From assembly GCA_004380135.1 (NCBI GenBank), contig QXCR01000321.1, positions 1-17,156 of the forward strand: a stretch of DNA of 17,156 nucleotides, written 5' to 3'. Below are positions 10,501 through 17,156 of the stretch, piece by piece. Position 1 is the first letter of the stretch. Every line of letters starts with the position of its first letter. A program made the position numbers and the translations under genes. Below the pieces are notes generated by a model, which saw only the letters and a list, made by a program, of their open reading frames with translations, was not told the origin of the DNA and made no database searches. This DNA comes from Stemphylium vesicarium. Lineage: Eukaryota; Ascomycota; Dothideomycetes; Pleosporales; Pleosporaceae.

Positions 10501-11300
10501 CCTTCCTATCTTATAGCTTAAGTTTAATCTTATAGTCTATATCTAGTCCCCTAATAAAAAGAAAGTCTTTACCTTTTTTTAGTAGAAATAAATCTTTATA
10601 TAATTATAGATAGTCTAGTAGTTATCTTAGTACTTCTTCTTTAGTAAGTAGGGTCTTAATCTATAAGGCCTTCTTAATATCCTTTAAGCTAGTTATAAAG
10701 ATTTAGATCTTCTTATTTCTTATCTTACTTTATTATACGTAGTGCTAGAAGGCTACTATAGAGATAGGAATATACTTAACTTTATTTACCTAAGACTCTA
10801 TACTCTATATAGCAATGCTATACTTTAATAGAGTAAGAGTCTTCTACTTATTATTAATAATTCCTCTTACTTACTTTAGCTATGTCTTCCCTAAGATTAT
10901 ATTATAGCCGTACGTAGAGGGTATAATGTACGTAGCCGCTTGCTACTTTAGCCCTCCTACGTCTAACGTAAACTCTATAATTGCGCCTATAAAGCTTCTT
11001 TAGCCGTTTACTCCTTTAATAATAATCTATAGTATCTTAATACGCGGTAAGCCCTTTAATTATATAAACTTCTTAGTTATAATCCTATATATATAATACC
11101 TATTATCTATTATAGTAGTAGCATAGTTTATTCTATTAATAGTAATATTAATAGACATTAGTTTTATTATAGCTAACTAGAGAAGAATTTCTCTTCTTAG
11201 TTATATAATCTCCTAGACTTTATTCTTATTCTACTCTAGCTTACGTCTTTTAGCTAGAGCTCTTCTTTTCCTAACTTCTCTAAGTTAGAGGTTGCTATAG
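7508..11300 (-). pseudogene. Chromovirus B pol (protease, RT, RNase H, integrase, chromodomain), RIP-broken
   Basis: Domains in minus-strand order: aspartic protease, with the active site D-S-G now reading IDNR at 11110-11099, followed by a GYNIILGK segment near 10900; reverse transcriptase with an intact YLDD box (VYLDDIIIF) at 10036-10025; RNase H with YLIYNKELL and YKNLEYFTKK near 9360-9480; integrase with finger remnant GYPRREETY and NYELC, core TIDFITGLP (Asp at 8635-8633), second catalytic position changed to Asn (8458-8456), Glu kept at 8350-8348; a region reading LDLRNV and KKLD near 7920-7960; and a chromodomain at 7740-7610 (DYLE*RVESIIDKRI to LENLYN). A basic tail ends at TAG 7510-7508. 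The left limit, pol's N-terminus, is approximate. Dozens of Gln- and Trp-derived stops are present, so no polyprotein can be made. Confidence 0.85.
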
Positions 11301-11369
11301 TAGAGATAATAGCTACTTTTAGCTACCTATCTCTATCTCTTATATAAGAATTTAATCTCTTTAACTTTA

Positions 11370-12370
11370 TTTAGCACTAGGTAATATAATACTCTAGCTT
11401 ACTATAGCGCAAGTAAGTTCCCTTCTCTTTTCTCTTCTAGACCTCTACTTTCGTACTCTAGAATTCCTAAGTTATATAGGGCTTTATAGCTCTAATAGTA
11501 GAAGTCTATTCTATCGCGTTATTATAGTAATAGGTCCGTAGAGGCAAGGTTATATAGAGTATATAGTTAAGAGAGGACTAGTCTATAGCTTTTAGATTCT
11601 CCTAAGTAACACGTATCCTTTAAATAAATTACTTATACGTCTCTCTAATAAGAGGTTAATAACCTACTTAGTAGCGTAGTAGTCTTCTATTTAGTAAGTT
11701 CTTAAGGTAATTAATCTTCTATATATTACTTACGCTATCTAGACTTACCTCTAGGAACTTAAGATTAAAGAATTATATATAGGGGATAAGATCCCCTTTA
11801 CCTTACTTTATTATATAAAGAAAGTATATCACCTTCTTTTTAATTATAAGATTAATAAAGAATCTATCTAGCTATTACTATAAACTCTATAGTAAGAGGC
11901 TAGACCTTCTCTCTATTAACGCTATAATATATATTCTTAGAGTAGTAAACGCTTATTCTTTTATATAAGTAATTATATAGTAAACTTAATTACTTTTACT
12001 TAGGTAAGCTTATTAGTCTATAAAGAGTTTCGCTTATACGCGTATCTTTTATTAAGTATAGTTCTTATAACTACTCTTCTTAAAGACCTCTATATCTAGT
12101 AGGCGTAGCTTCTTATATTATATAGGCTCTTAACTTTAGCCTAATATTAACGTAGTAGATAAGATAGTCTTATCTAGACTTAGCATACTTAGTATCTTTC
12201 TCTAATTCTTAATAATTTAAGTTAGGGCCTAGAGTTACTAGCTTAATACGGCGTATAACTATTATTTCTAGGTTGCTTAGTTTAGGTCGCTCTATAGTTA
12301 TTGTACGTAATCTTAAAGCTCCTCTACTTTAAGCGTATAGTTCTTTTTTAGAGAGAGGTCTCTCTAGTCT
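11370..12370 (-). pseudogene. Chromovirus B gag, RIP-broken (limits approximate)
   Basis: Gag builds the particle that packages element RNA. Near the N-terminus, minus frame 12342-12319 reads NYTLKVEEL and continues as a heptad-like helix with stops at Gln codons, which suggests a coiled coil. At the C-terminal end a CCHC zinc knuckle remnant lies at 11415-11374: it reads YLRYSKLEYYIT*C, fitting CX2CX4HX4C with Tyr at two Cys positions and at the His position. Each of these is one RIP transition away. The middle (about 11450-12250) is too degraded to follow, and the start codon cannot be fixed. Confidence 0.65.
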
Positions 12371-12537
12371 CTCTAGCCTCTTTTTAGCTCTTTCTAGTTT
12401 ATTATATTATTGTCTACCTATACTTATATTATATAGGTAGGGTCTTACTAACTTATAATATTAATAAGTAGCTATTCTTAATTCTAACTTATTACGTATA
12501 AGAAGGAAGAGTAAGGTAAGAGTAACCTTTCTTATAA

Positions 12538-12724
12538 TATTATAGATAGAAAGAGGCTTACTAATAAGTATATATTTACTCCTATGTATAGAATAAGAAA
12601 GGTAGAGAAAAGAAGTGTAGGTGTCCTCCTTCGTACGGTACTTATCCTTTGCGCTACCTCTACGCTAGCGTTCCGCGCTAGCCTAAAGTAAGAAGGTAGC
12701 AGTACTTAGGCGTAGCCCTTTACA
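12538..12724 (-). repeat. 5' LTR of copy B (187 bp)
   Basis: The LTR starts (minus strand) at 12724 with TGTAAAGGGC and ends at 12538 with a RIP-altered TAATA. It aligns base for base with 6119-6305. GCTAG follows at 12725-12729. The stretch 12538-12600 is much more mutated than the corresponding part of the 3' LTR. Confidence 0.92.
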
Positions 12725-13729
12725 GCTAGAAGTTAGCTTAATAGCGGAGGTATAGCTTACTAGGGGGGTTCTAGTAAATAAGGCCTAGTAGTTATAGGTA
12801 ACCTACTACTAGTACTATTAATAATAGTTATTAAGCTTTTATAAGTAGCTAGCGTAAGTAGAGAACTCTTAAAATAGAAGTAAATTATAAAATAGTATAT
12901 CTTATAACTTATAGAATATCCCTTAGAATAGTAAAGGTATAAGTATACTTTTTAGTATATCTCTCTCTAAGGCTAGTTATTAGAATTTAGAGAAGTAAGT
13001 ACTAAAATTAAGATTTTTTTATTATAATTAGAAGAGCTTATTCTAAGTATTCTAGGCGTAATTTAGGTCTCTAAATACTTACTCTAAGTATTCTAGTATT
13101 TATAAATAGTTAATAAACTAAGAGATACTATATTAGATCTTAGATAGTATTAGTATATACGCGCTATCTATAAGATAGCCTATAATATAAGTTATTTAAT
13201 TAGTAGCTAATAAGAAATAGTTAGTATTTATATTTATCTTACTATATATCTATTAGATAAACTACTAAAGGTTACTACGAGTTCTATTAAACTCCTTTAG
13301 ATTAGGTATTTTCTTACTAAGGCTAGCGGTTCTAGAACGTGGGGGAGTAATAGGCGTAGGCGGTCTTGTTGGGTTATCTACGCGAGCTTTAGCTATAGCT
13401 TGGGGGGGCAAGGCAATAGCTCCGCAGGGGGTCTGTACAGCAGGGCTAGCGGCAGCAACTAAGTGGCGCTTCTCGATTTCAAGCTCTGTAATCTATTTCT
13501 GGTCGGCGGCTAGTTGCTCCTTCTAGTAGCGGATAATTCTATCGCGTTTAGTAATAGAGGTTTGGTGCTCTTATTCTATAGCACGAGCTGCGCGGAGGGA
13601 GCTCTCTAAATCTTATATATACTAATAGTTATTACGCAGGTATAGTAGCTAAGCATTAGGACTATTGCGCACCTCAGCTAAAAGGGCTTCAGCCGAGTCT
13701 GGAGCTGCTAGTGGTTCAGGACGGTCCAT
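12725..13729 (-). pseudogene. G1 Gypsy gag, N-terminal part, RIP-broken, cut by copy B
   Basis: The frame starts at ATG 13729-13727 and reads MDRPEPLAAPDSAEALLAEV, then a charged helix (KEQLAADQK*ITELEIEKRH), a Pro-rich linker (RPPTPITPPRSR) near 13330-13370, and then a retrotransposon-gag core (IPNLKEFNRTRSNL, ITYIIGYLIDSAY, later FRDLNYA). In-frame stops are nearly all former CAG or CAA. The coding continues on the other side of copy B, at 6118, with the zinc knuckle. The first 400 bases are GC-richer and less mutated than the remainder. The start is chosen because it is the first ATG after the LTR and leader and opens directly into the readable frame. Confidence 0.8.
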
Positions 13730-13770
13730 GGCGGGTCGCAATCACGGCGCCTATAGGAGGAGCTACGTAA

Positions 13771-13979
13771 TGTCACGGGGTCGGCAGGTAGAAAAGATAG
13801 GTGCACGTAATTGGTGTATTCACTACGTAACGCTGACAGTATAGGGTCAGGCTAAGACAAGGACGTAGCTCAAGGAGCGTACGACGGGGCGTGTTCGCGC
13901 AGGAATTTCAGTGATCGCGCAGCTGCTCGCTTAGCAGCTTGGCGCGCTCTCATTAGCTATCTGAGCCAGCGCCGTGACA
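13771..13979 (-). repeat. 5' LTR of G1 (209 bp)
   Basis: On the minus strand it starts TGTCACGGCGC at 13979 and ends CCCCGTGACA at 13771: TG...CA ends with an 8-base terminal inverted repeat (TGTCACGG/CCGTGACA). The gag ATG lies 41 bases downstream. The first 95 bp recur at 14085-14179. I could not match the sequence just inside the LTR to a tRNA primer. Confidence 0.8.
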
Positions 13980-14084
13980 AGTTATTTATTAATCTTTATA
14001 TTATACTTAACTTATCTCGTCTATTACGCGCCTAGCTTATTCCTAAGAACTAACCCTAGGACCCTCTAAGGACGGACCTTCACA
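13980..14084 (-). repeat. L3-family LTR fragment (5' part), cut by G1
   Basis: Read on the minus strand from 14084 it begins TGTGAAGGTCCGTCC and matches the first part of the L3 solo LTR at 14443, with small gaps and RIP changes, up to the G1 LTR boundary at 13979. I infer that G1 inserted into this L3 copy, the remainder of which would lie beyond G1's far end. Confidence 0.65.
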
Positions 14085-14179
14085 GGGACGCGTTCGCGCA
14101 GGAATTTCAGCGATCGCGCGGCTGCTCGCTTAGCAGCTTGGCGCGCTCTTATTGGTTGTCCAGGCCAGCGCCGTGACAA
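14085..14179 (-). repeat. Second G1-family LTR fragment (5' 95 bp)
   Basis: Nearly identical to 13885-13979 at an offset of exactly 200 bp, in the same orientation. It begins TGTCACGGCGCTGG at 14179 on the minus strand and stops at 14085, where the L3 fragment begins. This is a remnant of another G1-family LTR into which an L3 element inserted. Confidence 0.7.
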
Positions 14180-14968
14180 TAACTAGTTGGTAATCTAAGT
14201 AAGAGATATAACTATAAAAGTGAACTATAATAAGAGAAATAATAAAACCTTTCTATTCTTATATCTTTATTACTAAGTCTATTTTTATCTTATTTATCTT
14301 TTAGATACGTCTTTCTATAGAATAGTCATAATAGTAGTTTATCTCTTTATTACCTACTATTTCTATCTTAGTAAGATAGTTATTCTTAGTAGAATAGTAT
14401 ATTACGTAACTTACGTACTCTACGCTAATTATTAACCTTTAGTGTGAAGGTCCGTCCTTAGAGGGTCCTAGGGTTAGTTCTCGGGAATGAGCTAGGCGCG
14501 TAATAAACGGGGTTATACTAGCAGGATTAGAAGATCGATATAATAGTACAAGATAAATAAGTATAATTAGAAGATTAATATAATTACTTAAACTCTTTAA
14601 GAATTAAGTACTAATTCTTAGATTTTAAAGTTAAATATAGTAACTATAAGGGTGCGCTATCTAGTAGCTATATACTTAATAAATATAAGTTGCTTAGTTG
14701 TTTAGTTCTACTAAGAGATACTAATTACTAAGCACTACTTAGTCCTGCTTAGTGTGCCAAGACTACTAAGCACTTCGAGTAGTCACGTGACATGCGGCGT
14801 GGTAACTGCGCCGCAAGCCCTACTAACGCTGACAGTCATGCTAATGACTGGCTCTGGCTGCTTCGAGGCGACCTGGTGCGGCTGGGCCGTAACATTTAGC
14901 TCGTGCGACTATTAGTGCTAACGTCGCGTCCTTCATTAGGGAGAGGCCTTTGCTTGTTATCTATAACA
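14180..14968 (-). repeat. L1-family LTR, RIP-mutated, split by an L3 solo LTR
   Basis: Without the insert (14443-14894 and one target copy) this is about 332 bp. It aligns with 1-298: GGGAGAGGCCTTTGCTTG at 14939-14956 matches 269-286, the LTR end TATAACA matches GTAACA at 298, and the promoter region near 14240-14290 matches 20-70. Joining across the insert restores the order seen at 215-240. Nothing in it codes. Confidence 0.75.
14443..14894 (+). repeat. L3-family solo LTR (452 bp) with target duplication TTTAG
   Basis: It starts TGTGAAGGTCC and ends GCCGTAACA. It is flanked directly by TTTAG at 14438-14442 and 14895-14899, and removing it makes the surrounding L1 LTR continuous. A solo LTR is what remains after recombination between two LTRs of a full element. 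Its left two thirds are RIP-mutated, whereas about 14740-14894 keeps CpA and is GC-rich. It contains repeated CTAAGCAC-type motifs near 14718-14770. Confidence 0.85.
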
Positions 14969-15160
14969 CTACTAAGATAGAGATAGTAGATAGTAAAAAA
15001 ATAGACTATTACTATAACTATCTTATCGAAAGACTCATCTAGAAATAGATAAGATAGTAATAGACTTAGTAATAAGAATATAAGAATACAAAAGTTTTAT
15101 TATTTCTCTTATTATAGCTAATTCTCTTATAGTTATATTTTAATATAGATTATTAATAAT
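14969..15160 (+). repeat. L1-family LTR fragment (3' part), inverted to its neighbour
   Basis: This aligns with the reverse complement of about 14180-14375, including the TATA region and the motif TTTTATTATTTCTCTTATTATAG (split here: TTTTATTATT then TCTCTTATTATAG), near 15091-15116. It abuts the L1 LTR start at 14968, so two L1 pieces lie in opposite orientation. It is strongly RIP-mutated. Confidence 0.65.
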
Positions 15161-15313
15161 TGTAACGGTGTGAGGAGAGGGAGAGGACTGCGCTGTCATT
15201 GTATAGCTACGAAAGTGGGCAGCTATATACGTGTGTGGGATGATCAAGTGTGGTAGCGATAGCCGCACCCAACTCGTACCAGAGTGGATCTTGGCAAGGC
15301 CCAAACCGTCACA
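15161..15313 (-). repeat. Copia-type solo LTR (153 bp) with target duplication ATAAT
   Basis: On the minus strand it reads TGTGACGGTTTGGGCC to CACACCGTTACA and resembles the 5' LTR of the Copia element at 15747-15880. It is flanked by ATAAT at 15156-15160 and 15314-15318. It has many CpA/TpG sites left, unlike the AT-rich sequence on both sides, so it is young or escaped RIP. Confidence 0.88.
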
Positions 15314-15746
15314 ATAATTATTCTATTACTTATATAAAATTAAATTATCTTTATTTAAATACTTATTATTCTACTTAGTTACTAGATAAATCTACGGATT
15401 ACCGCCATATAATACCTCGCCTGCCTTAGTACAGACTAGGAACAGAGAAGTATCGCCGAACCCCGTATAACAACTAGATCTTCTAGTATCTTCTACCACC
15501 TTCGCATTCCTTCACTCTTCTACTAACTACGCATACCCCATGTATGTAAACACACATCTCTATTCTATAGAATAATCAACGAGTCCTCTCCTTTCTGTCC
15601 TCCGCGCATATCGAGGTTTAAATAACAATCTACTGCAACAAGAAATAGATAGGTAGAATTATTAAGAAGGAGGACGAAAGGCTTTATAAGAAACTAAGAC
15701 ATATAGACACCTATTAGATATAGGTAAGATAAGAGGTATAGGAAAG
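15314..15746. other. Spacer without recognisable gene
   Basis: 15314-15375 is AT-rich and may continue the degraded sequence left of the solo LTR. 15380-15640 is of ordinary composition with CpA retained and pyrimidine-rich on the plus strand. 15641-15746 is AT-rich again. I see no open frame of note, RNA gene or repeat of the families above. GAAAG at 15742-15746 would be the target-duplication copy of the Copia element on its right. Confidence 0.5.
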
Positions 15747-15880
15747 TGCAACGGTTTGGGCCGTGCCCAGATCCACTCTAGTACGAGTTAGGATAGCTCA
15801 TGTACGGTCATCTATATATGTAGCTCAGCCCACCTCAGATAGTCAATTCAGCGCAGTCCTCCCCCTCTCACACCGTTACA
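15747..15880 (+). repeat. 5' LTR of Copia element (134 bp)
   Basis: It begins TGCAACGGTTTGGGCC and ends CACACCGTTACA, directly followed by the tRNA primer site. It is homologous to the solo LTR at 15161-15313 in inverted orientation. The terminal repeats are imperfect (TGCAACGG against CCGTTACA). Short LTRs of this size are usual for Ty1/Copia elements of fungi. Confidence 0.85.
15813..15819 (+). promoter_or_regulatory. Putative TATA box of the Copia LTR
   Basis: TATATAT lies in the middle of the LTR, 148 bases before the gag start, in the position expected for the element's promoter. It is called by sequence and position only. Confidence 0.4.
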
Positions 15881-15893
15881 GTTATGAGCCCGG
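15881..15893 (+). other. Primer-binding site matching the anticodon region of initiator tRNA-Met
   Basis: Directly after the LTR is GTTATGAGCCCGG. Its first 11 bases are the complement of GGGCUCAUAAC, the anticodon stem-loop sequence (anticodon CAU) of eukaryotic initiator tRNA-Met. Drosophila copia and yeast Ty5 are known to prime reverse transcription with an internally cleaved half of this tRNA rather than with its 3' CCA end. The position at the LTR edge and the absence of a TGG start support the same mode here. Confidence 0.8.
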
Positions 15894-15966
15894 AAGCCTT
15901 CAATTAATCGCTGCGTTCACCCATTACACGACACTTAGCACTAGGAGCAAATTCAGCTAGGAAGTT

Positions 15967-17156
15967 ATGGCAACTCAAGAGCAGGATATGCAGGTGGTGA
16001 CGAGGTCGTCAGTTATCCTCAGGGAGCCAGACAACTGGTCAAAATGGCTATTCACGAGGAAGATCTCCGCAGACCGGAATAGTCTGTGGGAATACGTCGA
16101 TCCAGATCTTATAGCAGAGACGCTAAAGAAACTGGAAGACGAGAGACCAAAAGAGCTGGAAGTGAGGAGGTTTAGAACTCCTCTTCTAGATGAGCAGATC
16201 GATATCCTAGACTTGACAGCGACGGAGCTCGCTGCGTACAACTCCTGGGTTAGACGATTCGACCGAGATGAGGCCAGGTGGCTTGTGAGGGAGAAGGCTC
16301 TCCGCAACCTTAGTCTAGAGATCGTACAGACGATCAACGTCAAACACCTAGACCTGATCCTTAATTGCGCCGACCCGTACAACCAGCTAAAGACGCTAAA
16401 GAAGCACCTCTGTCCATCTATCGGAGAAAGGAACCATCAGCTCAGAGCTCGTTACAGGGCGGCCTGCACGAGGCCGAAGAGGGCCAATCTGGACACATGG
16501 TTTGATGAGTGGGTTACAGTCACCCGACTCCTCACTGAAGCCAATATGCCGGAGATCGCCGGCAACAGAGCTCAAGAAGAGTTTATCCTGTCAATCCGTG
16601 GTCTAGATGACAGTTGGGCAGCCAGTCAGCTGCAAGAGCTAGTCAAGAAGGAGCAGAAGGGCGAAGATTTCACGCCCACGTCAGATTTGATCGCAGAGTT
16701 TCGGTCATACTATCGACGCACTCGTCCAGTAGCGTCAGGCCTCAGTACGTTTGCTACTCTTAAGGCAGCTAGCAGCAATAATCAGCAAACTCAACAGTCG
16801 GACCGAGGAACCTGGACACGAAAGTGTATTTGTGATCTAATCCATAAGTTCGACCAGTGTCCTTACGTCAACTACGCAACTAGGACAAAGGGCTGGAAAG
16901 CTGACGCGCTAGTCCAAGAGAAGTTTACGGAACTCCGGAACAGCCAGTCTGCAACAGCCAACGCTCTGAGAGCAGTGGAGAAGAAGATCAAGAAGCAGAA
17001 GAAAACAGCTGAGTCTAAGAGCGCGTCTGTGATCAATATGGACGACGGACAGCCAGCTGGTGATACACCTCATGTCAATGCAGTACTGCAGACAGCAGCA
17101 GCGACAGAGATGTCAGCACCACCACTGCTTACAAGGTGGATCCTGGATCCTGGTTC
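15967..17156 (+). CDS. Ty1/Copia gag-pol polyprotein, N-terminal part (runs off the window)
   Basis: Open for 396 codons to the window end, with an in-frame TAG at 15958-15960 just upstream, so ATG 15967 is the first possible start. Gag residues 1-250 carry the Copia-type capsid pattern: EPDNWSKWLF and LWEYVDPD (about 19-46), a central helical region with RYRAACTRP and LDTWFDEWV (about 160-180), and RAQEEFILSIRGLD (about 202-215). A compact zinc knuckle, CICDLIHKFDQC, lies at residues 287-298 (C-x-C-x3-H-x4-C, then PY), the short form I associate with fungal Copia gag. A Lys-rich helix (about 337-350) follows. Residues 391-396, WILDPG, are the start of the retropepsin, whose usual D-S/T-G reads D-P-G. 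RT, integrase and RNase H should follow outside. No RIP is seen, so the element may be active if its remainder is intact. Confidence 0.9.
   Translation, partial: MATQEQDMQVVTRSSVILREPDNWSKWLFTRKISADRNSLWEYVDPDLIAETLKKLEDERPKELEVRRFRTPLLDEQIDILDLTATELAAYNSWVRRFDRDEARWLVREKALRNLSLEIVQTINVKHLDLILNCADPYNQLKTLKKHLCPSIGERNHQLRARYRAACTRPKRANLDTWFDEWVTVTRLLTEANMPEIAGNRAQEEFILSIRGLDDSWAASQLQELVKKEQKGEDFTPTSDLIAEFRSYYRRTRPVASGLSTFATLKAASSNNQQTQQSDRGTWTRKCICDLIHKFDQCPYVNYATRTKGWKADALVQEKFTELRNSQSATANALRAVEKKIKKQKKTAESKSASVINMDDGQPAGDTPHVNAVLQTAAATEMSAPPLLTRWILDPG

Larger units (their letters stand above)
6119..12724 (-). mobile_element. Full-length Gypsy chromovirus copy B (6,606 bp), RIP-inactivated
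   Basis: A structurally complete element on the minus strand: 5' LTR 12538-12724, gag, protease, RT, RNase H, integrase, chromodomain, an antisense accessory ORF, purine tract and 3' LTR 6119-6305. The GCTAG duplication on both sides defines its ends exactly. The order protease-RT-RNase H-integrase and the C-terminal chromodomain place it in Ty3/Gypsy, chromovirus branch. Chromodomains of this group are known to direct integration to marked chromatin. All reading frames carry many C-to-T or G-to-A stops, so it is dead. No clear tRNA primer-binding site is visible next to the 5' LTR at 12537. Confidence 0.93.
3248..13979 (-). mobile_element. Gypsy element G1 (5' LTR to RNase H), host of the chromovirus insertions
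   Basis: G1 reads on the minus strand: 5' LTR 13979-13771, leader, gag from 13729, interruption by copy B (12724-6119), then the rest of gag and pol to 3248. The remainder, integrase and 3' LTR, would lie beyond copy A, left of the window. The outer 5 bp at its 5' end are AGTTA (13980-13984), one presumed target-duplication copy. G1 was present before both chromovirus copies, because both interrupt it. Confidence 0.82.

Noticed and set aside
299..13700. An AT-rich centromere or satellite array.
   Set aside because: The AT-richness is explained by RIP of identifiable retrotransposons. There is no tandem satellite. A centromeric location is possible but nothing here shows it.
14018..14510. A foldback element from the inverted TGTGAAGG repeats at 14084 and 14443.
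   Set aside because: The repeats point outwards, and the right one is part of a 452-bp unit with its own TTTAG duplication. They are independent L3 LTR copies.
15161..15880. A DNA transposon with terminal inverted repeats (15161-15313 and 15747-15880).
   Set aside because: The left copy has its own perfect ATAAT duplication, and the right one is followed by a primer-binding site and gag. They are two separate LTRs in opposite orientation.
15763..15960. 65-codon plus-strand frame before the Copia gag.
   Set aside because: It lies across the LTR, the primer-binding site and the leader, so those features account for the sequence.
15975..16382. 135-codon minus-strand frame.
   Set aside because: It is the antisense shadow of the Copia gag frame, with Ser/Arg/Leu-biased composition.

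Overview
The window looks like a transposon-packed, AT-rich block from a filamentous ascomycete (Pezizomycotina). The main reason is the mutation pattern. From about 299 to 15160, CpA/TpG is almost absent, TpA is in large excess, CpG survives, and former Gln and Trp codons read as stops. That is the signature of repeat-induced point mutation (RIP). I see no host gene, tRNA, rRNA or CRISPR array. Everything I recognise is an LTR retrotransposon or a piece of one. The species cannot be named from the sequence.

The layout is a nest of insertions. (1) Gypsy element 'G1' runs on the minus strand from its 5' LTR (13771-13979) through gag (from 13729) and leftwards. (2) A complete 6,606-bp Gypsy chromovirus, copy 'B' (6119-12724, minus strand), sits inside G1 gag. 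It has 187-bp LTRs and a perfect 5-bp target duplication GCTAG. G1 resumes at 6118 with its gag zinc knuckle, protease, RT and RNase H down to 3248. (3) There G1 is cut again by a second copy of the same chromovirus, 'A' (299-3247, plus strand), of which the integrase, chromodomain and 3' LTR are visible. A and B therefore form a large inverted repeat: 2,949-bp arms and a 2,871-bp spacer. (4) Copy A is cut at 298/299 by a younger, little-mutated LTR of family 'L1' (1-298).

Right of G1 (13980-15160) is a pile of LTR fragments: L3, a second G1-family LTR piece, and an L1 LTR split by a 452-bp L3 solo LTR with target duplication TTTAG. Then come a 153-bp Copia-type solo LTR (15161-15313, target duplication ATAAT), about 430 bp without a recognisable gene, and an apparently young, unmutated Copia element. 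The latter shows its 5' LTR at 15747-15880, a primer-binding site matching the anticodon region of initiator tRNA-Met, and an open gag-pol frame from 15967 to the window end.

The least expected feature lies in the chromovirus. Between pol and the 3' LTR, on the strand opposite to pol, both copies keep a GC-rich, RIP-poor island. It encodes a Cys-rich domain resembling the fungal DUF3716 family, which would be an antisense accessory gene carried by the element. It is broken by RIP stops in both copies.
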